Assembly (NCBI GenBank): GCA_020054865.1
Contig: JAIHAR010000009.1
Coordinates: forward strand, 1-60,388
Direction of reading: 5' to 3'
DNA from: Deferribacteraceae bacterium
GTDB lineage: Bacteria > Chrysiogenota > Deferribacteres > Deferribacterales > Deferrivibrionaceae
DNA length: 60,388 nt
The position numbers and the translations under genes were made by a program. The notes under the pieces are model-generated. The model was not told the origin of the DNA and did not search any database. It saw only the letters and a program-made list of their open reading frames with translations. Of this stretch, positions 1 to 7,022 are shown piece by piece (within the stretch, counting starts at the first letter, position 1; each line of letters opens with the position of its first letter).

Positions 1-122
1 TTTATGAATCGGATAAGGTGTGTTACTTTAAATTAGATTATTATTTTAAGATTGAGGAAAAAAGACAGCGGATTAATGAGTTAGGAAAAATGAGAAGAAA
101 GAAAAGTTTACTTGTGGCTTAA
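1..122 (+). CDS. C-terminal end of an unknown protein, cut by the window edge
   Basis: An open frame enters from the left edge and ends at a TAA at 120-122, giving about 39 residues (YESDKVCYFKLDYYFKIEEK, then more). The tail is very basic (GKMRRKKSLLVA). No domain can be recognised from so short a piece. The neighbouring decayed sequence and the IS scar at 5.7-6.4 kb make a transposase remnant possible, but nothing in the residues proves it. It could also be chance coding. Confidence 0.3.
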   Translation, partial: YESDKVCYFKLDYYFKIEEKRQRINELGKMRRKKSLLVA

Positions 123-392
123 AGGTGCAAAAAATGGGGTGATGGCAGAGTAAAAAAAGTCTTGACAAAAGGGGGCATCTTAGAGATAAAACGTTAAACA
201 TTTTATTTACAGCTATCTCTGGAATTAATATTTTATTTTTGCACAGGCTGTGAAAGAAAAAAAGCCAAAGCAGCTGACAATAGAAGATTTCCTATTACCA
301 AAAAGTTCACTATGCCTTATTATATGAAAAAACGGAGAGACTACAGTAGACTAAAATTGACATTTTAACGAAATTATCATTTAATAAATATA
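123..392. other. Non-coding stretch with a possible decayed gene fragment
   Basis: No intact gene is visible here. A short open segment on the plus strand at about 229-330 encodes a basic run containing QLTIEDFLLP; it has no start codon and stops at 328-330. This wording is reminiscent of the first residues of some IS5-like transposases, a resemblance only. A TTGACA hexamer is present at 162-167 without a clear -10 partner. The 30 bases before the kinase start at 393 are AT-only and have no good ribosome binding site. Confidence 0.3.
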
Positions 393-2249
393 ATGAAAAT
401 AAAATTAGCTCTTTATATAATCACATTAATTACTGTAATTTTGTTGCTATCTACATATTTTAATTACTATCATTCAGGAGAAATAATAGAATACGAAATA
501 AATAATCAAGCAAAAATACTCACTTCTGAGTCAAAGAAATCAATTAACGCCTTTTTGAATCACATTAAAGATATTACATACCTTATCGCCAAGGATGATG
601 CTATAAAAACATACTTGAAAGATAATTATAAAAATAAAAAATACATTGAAGATAAATTATTAAACTATAACAATCATATAGGGCTAATCCAGGCTTTAAG
701 AATTACTGATTTAGAAGGTAATATTAAAATTTTTATCAGAGAAGGTAAGATACTTTCTAGGTTGCAAGAGTTTTCATCCATAAATATCTCTCAAAAAAAT
801 TTTTTTAAAAAGATTTTGGAATCTAAAGGAGAGACTGTTTTATTATCTAATTTTGAAAGAGGAAAACTTCCTGAAACAACAAAATTTTGTCCTGCAATGA
901 TAAGAACAATGTTTCCTATATATATAAATAATCAAAGATATGGTTATTTAATTATTAACTTTTGGGGATTAAAAATTGGGGAATTCATAAGTAAAATAAA
1001 ACCTGAAATAGGTTTTGCTTTTTTAGTTGAAGTTAATTTAAAAGATAATGATAGAAATGGTATATTTTTATTCCATAAAAACAAATATTATGAATTTGCA
1101 AACCAATACAACACAAAATATTATTTTCAAAATATTTATGGAGACAAATACTTTCAAATTATTAAAAATAATGAATCTGGTATCATAAATATTAATGATA
1201 ATATAATGGCTTTTGACTCAATATATCCTTATAAAGATAAAAATCAAAAATGGATAGTATGTACAGTCCTTTATTCTTCGTATTATTTTAATATATTAAA
1301 TGTTTTGAAAAGAAATCTATTTTCTATTCTATCTTTTTCAATTTTCCTTAGTATTTTAGTTTCATTAATATTTAGTTCCAAATTTTTAAAACCAATAAAA
1401 TATATAAAAAACGCATTGAATATTTTTGGCTCTGGTAATTTAGATTATAAAATTAATACCTCTAATATGGACAAAGAATTAAAAGAAATTGCAGATTCAA
1501 TTCAAAATATGGCTCAATCATTAAGAGGGTATATATGTGAAATTCAAGATAAGCAAAAAAAAATGGAACTTTTAAATAGACTTAGTTCCATTGGGTTATT
1601 ATCTGCAGGAATTAGCCATGAACTTAATTCTCCATTAAATTCAATACTGCTACTTTGTGACCTTCTGTTAAAAAATTTTAATAATACTGGCACCATAAAT
1701 ATTGAAGATATAAAAGCAATTAAAGAGGAAGCAAAAAAATGCGTAGAAATAATATACAATCTAAAATTATTAGATCCAAAATATAGAAGTAGCGATATTA
1801 GAGATGTAATTGATCTTAAAGATGTTATTGAAAAAATAGTAATTTATTTGCAGAAAGATTTCAGCAAAATAAATTTTAAAATGAAATTAGAAAGTTGCAA
1901 AATCACAGGAAATCGCACATTAATTCAACAAGCAATACTTAATATTGTATTAAATTCCATTGACGCAGTTAAAGAGTGCGGAAAAATAAATATTAATTTA
2001 AAAAGAAATAATAATATGATAATATTAGAAATAGAAGACAATGGTGAGGGTATTGATGAATCGATATTGGGTGAAATATTTAATCCGTTTTACACTACAA
2101 AGTCTCCAGATAAAGGGATGGGATTAGGCCTCTCTTTGGTTTACAAAATAATTAATGATCATAAGGGAATGATAGATGTTGAGTCTAAGAAAGGAATTGG
2201 TACAAAATTTATAATAAGGTTTAAGGTTTATGAAGATAGTTTTAATTGA
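393..2249 (+). CDS. Membrane sensor histidine kinase (NtrB/AtoS-like)
   Basis: This 618-residue kinase autophosphorylates and should pass phosphate to the response regulator encoded immediately downstream. Order of parts: membrane helix about 4-24, extracytoplasmic sensor about 27-300 (probably Cache/PAS-like), second helix about 308-328, HAMP about 329-380, dimerisation/phosphoacceptor helix with SHELNSPLN (His409), then the HATPase_c domain with N-box NIVLNSIDAV (517-526), DNGEGID (549-555) and GMGLGLSL. All catalytic motifs are intact. The stop overlaps the regulator start by 20 bases, so the two are translationally coupled. The ligand is unknown; context suggests a respiratory substrate or electron acceptor used by the multihaem cytochrome that follows. 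The start codon lacks a strong ribosome binding site, so it is less certain than the domain call. Confidence 0.9.
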   Translation: MKIKLALYIITLITVILLLSTYFNYYHSGEIIEYEINNQAKILTSESKKSINAFLNHIKDITYLIAKDDAIKTYLKDNYKNKKYIEDKLLNYNNHIGLIQALRITDLEGNIKIFIREGKILSRLQEFSSINISQKNFFKKILESKGETVLLSNFERGKLPETTKFCPAMIRTMFPIYINNQRYGYLIINFWGLKIGEFISKIKPEIGFAFLVEVNLKDNDRNGIFLFHKNKYYEFANQYNTKYYFQNIYGDKYFQIIKNNESGIININDNIMAFDSIYPYKDKNQKWIVCTVLYSSYYFNILNVLKRNLFSILSFSIFLSILVSLIFSSKFLKPIKYIKNALNIFGSGNLDYKINTSNMDKELKEIADSIQNMAQSLRGYICEIQDKQKKMELLNRLSSIGLLSAGISHELNSPLNSILLLCDLLLKNFNNTGTINIEDIKAIKEEAKKCVEIIYNLKLLDPKYRSSDIRDVIDLKDVIEKIVIYLQKDFSKINFKMKLESCKITGNRTLIQQAILNIVLNSIDAVKECGKININLKRNNNMIILEIEDNGEGIDESILGEIFNPFYTTKSPDKGMGLGLSLVYKIINDHKGMIDVESKKGIGTKFIIRFKVYEDSFN

Positions 2250-3522
2250 AGATAATAAAGTTTTAAACAATACCCTGGTTCGCAGTTTAAATGATCAATT
2301 TAATATCAAAGGATTTTCTGATCCTGAAATGGCATTACTTTACATTGAAGAAAATTTTGTAGATGTTGTGATTTCTGATATTAAACTTCCTAAAATATCA
2401 GGGATGGAACTTTTAGAAAAAATAAAAAAAATATCAAATGACACATATATTCTTTTAATTACTGGTTACGGAACTATAGAAGAAGCTGTTGAAGCGATTA
2501 AATTAGGTGCTTTTGATTATATGTTAAAACCAATTGATACAGAAGTTTTAAAAATAAAATTAAGGCAGATCGAAGATACTATCAATATTAGACAAAAAAT
2601 AAATTTTCAAGATAAAGAAAACAAAATTATTTTTGTTTCTAAGGTAATGCAAGATATTTTAAATTTAGCCAAAAAAGTTGCATATTCAGACTCTACAGTT
2701 TTAATTAATGGTGAGTCTGGAACAGGAAAAGAATTAGTAGCTAAATTTATTCATGAAAACAGTCCAAGAAATGTAAAACCTTTAATTTCCATTAACTGTG
2801 CAAATTTGCAAGAAACCGTCTTTGAAAGTGAACTATTCGGTTATAAAAAAGGAGCTTTCACTGGTGCTGATAAAAATAAAAAAGGTTTAATTGCATTAGC
2901 TAACGGTGGCACACTTTTTCTTGATGAAATTGGAGAAATCCCTTTAAATATTCAAGCTAAGTTACTACGTTTTATAGAGACTAAAGAATTTTATCCACTT
3001 GGATCAGAATTCCCGGAAAGAAGTGATGTAAGAATAATAGCTGCTACAAACAAAAGATTGAATGAGTTAATAGAAAAAAATGAATTCCGACAAGACTTAT
3101 ACTATAGATTAAATGTGATTAATATAGAATTACCACCATTAAGAAAAAGAAAAGATGATATAATGCCTTTAGCTTATTACTTTTTAGAAAAATATAAATA
3201 TCTTAACAAGAAAATAATTGATTTTACCGATAAAGCAAAAGATATTTTGTTATCATATAACTTTGCAGGTAATATTAGAGAACTTTCGAATTTAATAGAA
3301 AGAGCAATGATCATTGAAACAGGCCCATATATTACCGACTCATCAATCGTTGTCGAAAAATGTTTCTCCAATAACGAATTAAAAAGTATTGATGAGGTCA
3401 TAAAAGAACATATACTAAAAGTGCTGCGTCATACTAATTTCGACAAAAAGAAAGCATCTGAAATACTTAAAATAGATAGATCTACTCTTTATAGAAAACT
3501 AAAAGAATACGAAATTTTATAA
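2230..3522 (+). CDS. Sigma-54-dependent response regulator, NtrC family
   Basis: A 430-residue enhancer-binding protein. Receiver domain about 1-118 with phosphoacceptor Asp50 (VVISDIKLP) and Lys100; AAA+ domain about 133-365 with Walker A GESGTGKE (161-168), the sigma-54 contact loop GAFTGA (208-213) and Walker B GGTLFLDEIGE; C-terminal Fis-type helix-turn-helix about 390-430 (KKKASEILKIDRSTLYRKL). GAFTGA is intact, so it should activate sigma-54 RNA polymerase. It pairs with the upstream kinase. Tandem palindromic sites and a -24/-12 promoter lie directly downstream, in front of the cytochrome gene, which is the obvious target. No gene for sigma-54 itself lies in the window. Confidence 0.95.
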   Translation: MKIVLIEDNKVLNNTLVRSLNDQFNIKGFSDPEMALLYIEENFVDVVISDIKLPKISGMELLEKIKKISNDTYILLITGYGTIEEAVEAIKLGAFDYMLKPIDTEVLKIKLRQIEDTINIRQKINFQDKENKIIFVSKVMQDILNLAKKVAYSDSTVLINGESGTGKELVAKFIHENSPRNVKPLISINCANLQETVFESELFGYKKGAFTGADKNKKGLIALANGGTLFLDEIGEIPLNIQAKLLRFIETKEFYPLGSEFPERSDVRIIAATNKRLNELIEKNEFRQDLYYRLNVINIELPPLRKRKDDIMPLAYYFLEKYKYLNKKIIDFTDKAKDILLSYNFAGNIRELSNLIERAMIIETGPYITDSSIVVEKCFSNNELKSIDEVIKEHILKVLRHTNFDKKKASEILKIDRSTLYRKLKEYEIL

Positions 3523-3532
3523 AACCTTTTCC

Positions 3533-3575
3533 TGTGTTGTAATTTGCAACACAAAATTTGCAATTTTCAACACAA
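3533..3575 (+). promoter_or_regulatory. Tandem upstream activator sites for the NtrC-type regulator
   Basis: Site 1 (3533-3553) has perfect 7-base arms TGTGTTG and CAACACA separated by seven bases. Site 2 (about 3554-3575) repeats the core TTGCAATTTTCAACACA, with a perfect right arm and a weak left arm. Both share TTG(T/C)AATTT(G/T)CAACACA. They sit roughly 95-130 bases upstream of the -12 element, the usual place for enhancer-binding protein sites. The binding protein is inferred from position next to the regulator gene. Confidence 0.65.
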
Positions 3576-3652
3576 CACTAAAACAATCAAAACTGTTAGT
3601 CTGTATCCAATTGTTAGAATTAGTTTTTTAACTTTTGTAATTTAATGCCAAA

Positions 3653-3668
3653 TGGCATTCTTTTTGTT
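3653..3668 (+). promoter_or_regulatory. Sigma-54 (-24/-12) promoter of the multihaem cytochrome gene
   Basis: The sequence TGGCATTCTTTTTGTT matches the sigma-54 consensus TGGCAC-N5-TTGC: GG at 3654-3655 and G at 3666 have the required spacing, with C to T changes at the less strict positions. Transcription would start near 3680, leaving a short leader with the AGGAGG ribosome binding site at 3693-3698. This element overlaps an in-frame ATG at 3652, which therefore cannot be the real start of the cytochrome. Confidence 0.7.
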
Positions 3669-3705
3669 TATTAAAAATGAAATAATTCTATCAGGAGGCA
3701 ATTAT

Positions 3706-5625
3706 ATGAAGAAGTATTTACTATTATCATTATTTTTATTATTTTCTGCAGTTTTATCATATGGGTATGATCTAGATTCTACCTGTGTAAAATGTCATTC
3801 AGACAAAAAATTATTAGAAAAACTTGGTTTTCCCCAAATGTATCTTGACCCAGCAGAGGTAGATAAAGAAGTCAACATGGAGGGAGCTCCTACTTGTGTT
3901 GACTGTCACCTTGGTAACAATCAGACAATGGATAAAGATGAAGCTCACAAAGGTATGCCAAAACCATTTTACGCTGCCATTGGAAAAGAACATAAATATG
4001 AGGCTATAGGAAGGGAAGTAACAAATTATGCTCCCATACAACCTAAAGGTGAAGATAGAACAAAGCTTTTGCTTAGAAAACCTACCAAGGAAGCTGAACA
4101 AAAATATGGAATTAAAAAATTAATGCAACTTTTCTACCACGATCACGACCCAAAAACATTCGCCTATTCACCTAAAATAGCTAAAGAAACATGCGGAAAA
4201 TGTCATGAAAATGAAACAGAAGGTTACAATAAATCAGGAAAGGGGTTAAATAAATATCAGAGAGCATTTACAAATTGGACTAAAAACCCTCCCGGACCAC
4301 AAAACTGTGGTGTTTGGTGGGGTGATAACTTCAACAAAATAAAAGGTGAGTGTACAAAAGATTTTACTAAATTGATGAATGATGGTTTAAATAGAGGTTG
4401 TAATAAATGTCATGCAAGTTGTAATGACTGCCATTACGAAGGCTTTAAAAAATCAAATGCCAGACACCTCTTTACCAAGAAAGTTGAGAATTTAAGCTGT
4501 TACGGTAGCGGAAAAGGTACAATTTGTCATGCTGGGCCTATGGATCGAAGAAGAGGAGCCGGGTATTTGCGTGAAGAATTTGCTTTTCCATACGGAGAAT
4601 TGCCAGCTGATGTTCATTCTAAAAATAATATAAATTGTACAGATTGCCATAAGATGAAAAATCATAGTTTTGGTCATCTGGCTTCAAATGATGCCAAAGA
4701 GTCGTGTTCAAAGTGCCACGCTGAAATTGTTGAAGCAGTAAAAACAAGCAACAATCATAAAAATGTTGACTGCTCATCCTGCCATATTCAGGAAGTAGGT
4801 GCTTATCAGTTTACTTTTTGGGGTCCTGGTATTTCTGAAGGACAGTTCAATTACTTTACAAAACATAAAGAGTACTATGGCGTGAGAAGTATGCCAACTT
4901 TAGTTAAGCATCCAGCTACTGGAAAATGGATACCTGTAAAACCATACCCTATGGCTGTTATGAACATTAATGGCAATGTAGAAAAAACCGGACTGATGGT
5001 CAGAAAAATCAATAAAACTATAGTAGAAGGTAAAACAGAAATTGGTGAACCCAAGGAATTTGTTATTGAACGAAATCCTGATGAAGTAAATGACATGTAT
5101 ATAATCACAGGGCTGTTCAAAGGATTAAAGAATAATGATAATATGCTTGCCTGGATTCAAATGGATAAAATGTCACACGGAATAGGTAAAGGGAGAAATT
5201 GCAACAGTTGTCACTCAAGCCATGAGCAAATTGCAACAAGTTGGTTTGCCTACACTGTGAAAACAGATGTAAAAAAACCTTTCTATGGCTCTTATATTAT
5301 AAAGGCTGGTAAAAATGGGATGGAATTTGGCGATTTTAAATACAGTGAAATTGTTCCAGTAGAAAGTAGACACATAGATGATTTTGCACCATTTAATTAT
5401 GTTAAAGATGCTTGGAATATAAAAGGGATTGATTTTTCCATACCTTTTGATGAAAATAAATATGAAAACCAGCTAAATAAATATAACCTTTTATACGCAA
5501 AAATTCATACTCTCAAAATCAAATTCAAAGAAGATAAAAATAAATTAGAAAAATTGAATAGGATAAAAGCTATTTTGCCTCATAACCAAGAACTTGCAGA
5601 AAATTTGATAAAGAAACTAAATTAA
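3706..5625 (+). CDS. Secreted multihaem cytochrome c (nine CXXCH plus one CX8CH)
   Basis: A 639-residue periplasmic cytochrome. The start at 3706 follows TCAGGAGGCAATTAT and gives a clean signal peptide (MKKYLLLSLFLLFSAVLSYG). Nine canonical CXXCH haem sites lie at residues 27-31, 64-68, 163-167, 232-236, 239-243, 311-315, 334-338, 356-360 and 499-503. A further Cys265-X8-Cys274-His275 could hold a tenth haem with an expanded motif. Residues 361-498 are haem-poor, and the last 55 residues are a charged helical segment. It should carry or deliver electrons in the periplasm, possibly as a terminal reductase; the substrate is unknown. Expression is probably switched on by the adjacent kinase/regulator through sigma-54. 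I do not recognise a named family with certainty. Confidence 0.9.
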   Translation: MKKYLLLSLFLLFSAVLSYGYDLDSTCVKCHSDKKLLEKLGFPQMYLDPAEVDKEVNMEGAPTCVDCHLGNNQTMDKDEAHKGMPKPFYAAIGKEHKYEAIGREVTNYAPIQPKGEDRTKLLLRKPTKEAEQKYGIKKLMQLFYHDHDPKTFAYSPKIAKETCGKCHENETEGYNKSGKGLNKYQRAFTNWTKNPPGPQNCGVWWGDNFNKIKGECTKDFTKLMNDGLNRGCNKCHASCNDCHYEGFKKSNARHLFTKKVENLSCYGSGKGTICHAGPMDRRRGAGYLREEFAFPYGELPADVHSKNNINCTDCHKMKNHSFGHLASNDAKESCSKCHAEIVEAVKTSNNHKNVDCSSCHIQEVGAYQFTFWGPGISEGQFNYFTKHKEYYGVRSMPTLVKHPATGKWIPVKPYPMAVMNINGNVEKTGLMVRKINKTIVEGKTEIGEPKEFVIERNPDEVNDMYIITGLFKGLKNNDNMLAWIQMDKMSHGIGKGRNCNSCHSSHEQIATSWFAYTVKTDVKKPFYGSYIIKAGKNGMEFGDFKYSEIVPVESRHIDDFAPFNYVKDAWNIKGIDFSIPFDENKYENQLNKYNLLYAKIHTLKIKFKEDKNKLEKLNRIKAILPHNQELAENLIKKLN

Positions 5626-5634
5626 TCACAAAAG

Positions 5635-5666
5635 AAAAAAGGCATGCATATGCATGCCTTTTTTAT
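5635..5666 (+). terminator. Rho-independent terminator after the cytochrome gene
   Basis: A perfect inverted repeat GGCATGCAT/ATGCATGCC (5641-5658) is flanked by six A on the left and six T on the right. It begins 15 bases after the stop codon. The symmetry lets it work in both directions. It closes the one-gene cytochrome transcript and separates it from the IS scar. Confidence 0.9.
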
Positions 5667-5692
5667 CATAAATTACTATTTTTTCTGTTACA

Positions 5693-6013
5693 GTTGAGAC
5701 CGTTCATAATTTCGTGTCAAGGTGTTATAATAGAGAATAAATTACAAGGAGCCTTGACATGGAAAAAGGATTTAATTTTGAAAAAGCGGTACAAGAATTA
5801 CTTTCAGGCAAGAAATTAACAGGCAAAGATGGGATATTGACACCATTGATTAAAGAGTTGGTAGAAACAGCTCTTGAAGCAGAGATAAATAGCCATCTTA
5901 ATCAGGAGCATGATTCAGGAAGAAGCAATCGTCGCAACGGTTATAATACAAAGACAATAAAGAGTTCATCTGGTAAATTTGAGTTAGACACACCTCGTGA
6001 CCGTAACGGAGGA
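5693..6013 (+). pseudogene. IS256-family transposase, N-terminal fragment with left IS end
   Basis: The reading frame from ATG 5759 (ribosome binding site CAAGGAG) encodes about 84 residues typical of the N-terminus of IS256/mutator transposases, including ELVETALEAEINSHLNQE and RNGYNTKTIKSSSGKFELDTPRDRNG. The match stops abruptly near 6012, where another IS end begins. The catalytic DDE region is missing, so it is inactive. The probable left inverted repeat starts near 5696 (GAGACCGTTCATAATTTCGT) and resembles the IS end at 6014-6040. About three quarters of the element is lost. Confidence 0.85.
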
Positions 6014-6304
6014 CCCTGTAACGTTTTTTGTGTAAATCCCAATTTTGTTATTTATGATATTAACCATTTGTAAACCTGTCAATCCTTTCCTGAAAGTAAA
6101 TATATAGTTGCGGGTAAATTTTCGACCAATCTTTTATTCTGCCATTCCATTTTTGTGATATATCATTTATAGCTAAATATAGTAATTTAAACAATGATTC
6201 TTCTGTAGGAAATACACCCCTATTTTTACTGACCTTTTTCAATTTACTATTAAAACTTTCTATAGGATTAGTAGTATATATAAGAGTTCTAATTTCTGGA
6301 TGTA
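6014..6304 (-). pseudogene. IS256-family transposase, C-terminal fragment with right IS end
   Basis: On the minus strand, 6304 to 6060 encodes the C-terminal end of an IS256-type transposase: IYTTNPIESFNSKLKKVSKNR, then LFKLLYLAINDISQKWNGRI and a normal end. The right inverted repeat follows at about 6040-6014 (reads GGGATTTACACAAAAAACGT on the minus strand). It points against the N-terminal fragment and abuts it directly, so this is not one simple element with an internal deletion. The upstream edge, near 6304, joins a different coding sequence. Inactive. Confidence 0.8.
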
Positions 6305-6403
6305 GGATCTATCGGCAAATCTGTCTGACACTCTGTACTTTTTGATGACAGTACCTGCTTTTAGTCTCATAATTTCTCGTTCTGACATATTCTTTTTTGC
6401 CAT
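6304..6403 (-). pseudogene. Probable tyrosine integrase, N-terminal fragment
   Basis: Starting at an ATG at 6403 with a GAGGTG ribosome binding site, about 33 residues are coded: MAKKNMSEREIMRLKAGTVI, then KKYRVSDRFADRS. The pattern 'S-x-REI-x-x-LK ... K-x-Y-x-VSD' is that of the N-terminal (DUF4102-type) domain of P4/tRNA-island integrases. It is cut by the IS256 fragment. The gene lies about 270 bases from the 3' end of tRNA-Gly, where such integrases are usually found. The assignment rests on a short segment and on context. Confidence 0.45.
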
Positions 6404-6674
6404 AACTACACCTCGTATTTTTTTATAAAATACCGGCGAGTAAAGTTTCAGCGTCAAAACGAAAAAAAATATCTTATAACTTACTGTCAATAAGATACTT
6501 CTTTGCAAAAACGAGTAAAGACATACCAAAAACGTGTTTTTACTCGTTTTTTTACTCGTTTTGGAGTAAAAAAAAGGTTTTTTCTGACAATAGGAAAACT
6601 GCTCGAAATAGCATAAATAGTTGATAAATAACAGAATATGAAGGAATATGAAGGTGTATGAAATGTGTACAAAA
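6404..6674. repeat. Repeat-rich segment between integrase fragment and tRNA-Gly
   Basis: No gene is visible. The segment holds several copies of CGAGTAAA or its complement: 6434-6440 region, 6512-6518, 6538-6545, 6551-6558 and a GAGTAAA at 6564-6570. AAAACGAGTAAA (6507-6518) and TTTACTCGTTTT (6539-6550 and 6551-6562) form an inverted and a direct repeat. GAATATGAAG is repeated in tandem at about 6633-6652. Such clusters beside an integrase gene can be integrase arm sites of an attachment region, which is inference here. Confidence 0.45.
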
Positions 6675-6747
6675 AGCGGGTGACCGGACTCGAACCGGCG
6701 ACCTCAACCTTGGCAAGGTCGCGCTCTACCAACTGAGCTACACCCGC
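6675..6747 (-). tRNA. tRNA-Gly (GCC)
   Basis: The minus strand folds as a full cloverleaf: acceptor GCGGGTG/CACCCGC, D arm TAGCTCAGTTGGTAGAGC, anticodon stem ACCTT..AAGGT around loop TTGCCAA with anticodon GCC, and T arm CCGGTTCGAGTCCGG. The discriminator base is T and CCA is not encoded. A strong promoter lies just upstream at 6765-6793. Its 3' end faces the repeat-rich segment and integrase fragment, so it may have been the attachment site of a lost island. Confidence 0.97.
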
Positions 6748-6764
6748 AACCACTTGGGAGTGAA

Positions 6765-6793
6765 TATATATAAAAATAGATTTTGTTTGTCAA
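6765..6793 (-). promoter_or_regulatory. Sigma-70-type promoter of tRNA-Gly
   Basis: On the minus strand TTGACA (6793-6788) and TATATA (6770-6765) are separated by exactly 17 bases. The expected start is about ten bases before the mature tRNA end at 6747. This is one of the best consensus promoters in the window. Confidence 0.8.
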
Positions 6794-6838
6794 CAAATTT
6801 TTTGCAAAAATTTCAGTCTAATTTTTTCAAAAAAACTC

Positions 6839-6867
6839 TTGATTTTCTTATAATTTGATTTTATACA
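6839..6867 (+). promoter_or_regulatory. Sigma-70-type promoter of tRNA-Cys
   Basis: TTGATT (6839-6844) and TATACA (6862-6867) are separated by 17 bases, and the predicted start lies just ahead of the mature tRNA at 6883. Another TATAAT-like hexamer at 6849-6854 lacks a fitting -35. Confidence 0.6.
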
Positions 6868-6882
6868 TACAACCTCAGTTTT

Positions 6883-6953
6883 GGCGACGTGGCCGAGTGG
6901 TTAGGCAGCGGTCTGCAAAATCGCTTACCCCGGTTCAATTCCGGGCGTCGCCT
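6883..6953 (+). tRNA. tRNA-Cys (GCA)
   Basis: Acceptor GGCGACG/CGTCGCC, D arm GGCCGAGTGGTTAGGC, anticodon loop around CTGCAAA with anticodon GCA, and T arm CCCCGGTTCAATTCCGGG. Discriminator T, no encoded CCA. It is divergent from tRNA-Gly, with both promoters in the 135 bases between them. Confidence 0.96.
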
Positions 6954-7022
6954 TTCAGCTTTTGTAAGTCTCCCCAGAAGTTTAATTCTTGAAATATTCC
7001 CCAAAAAATGATACTTTAGGCT

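Noticed and set aside
241-330. Short frame with QLTIEDFLLP as an IS5 transposase start
   Set aside because: Resemblance too short, no start codon, early stop; kept only as a note on the gap 123-392.
3652-3705. Longer start for the multihaem cytochrome at ATG 3652
   Set aside because: It overlaps the sigma-54 promoter, has no ribosome binding site and hides the signal peptide that begins cleanly at 3706.
4315-4362. Cys pair (NCGVWWGDNFNKIKGEC) in the cytochrome as a further haem site
   Set aside because: No His follows the second Cys, so it cannot be a CXnCH motif.
6487-6858. Open frames on both strands across tRNA-Gly (88 and 66 codons)
   Set aside because: They read through a clear tRNA gene and have no ribosome binding site; such frames are known artefacts over tRNAs.
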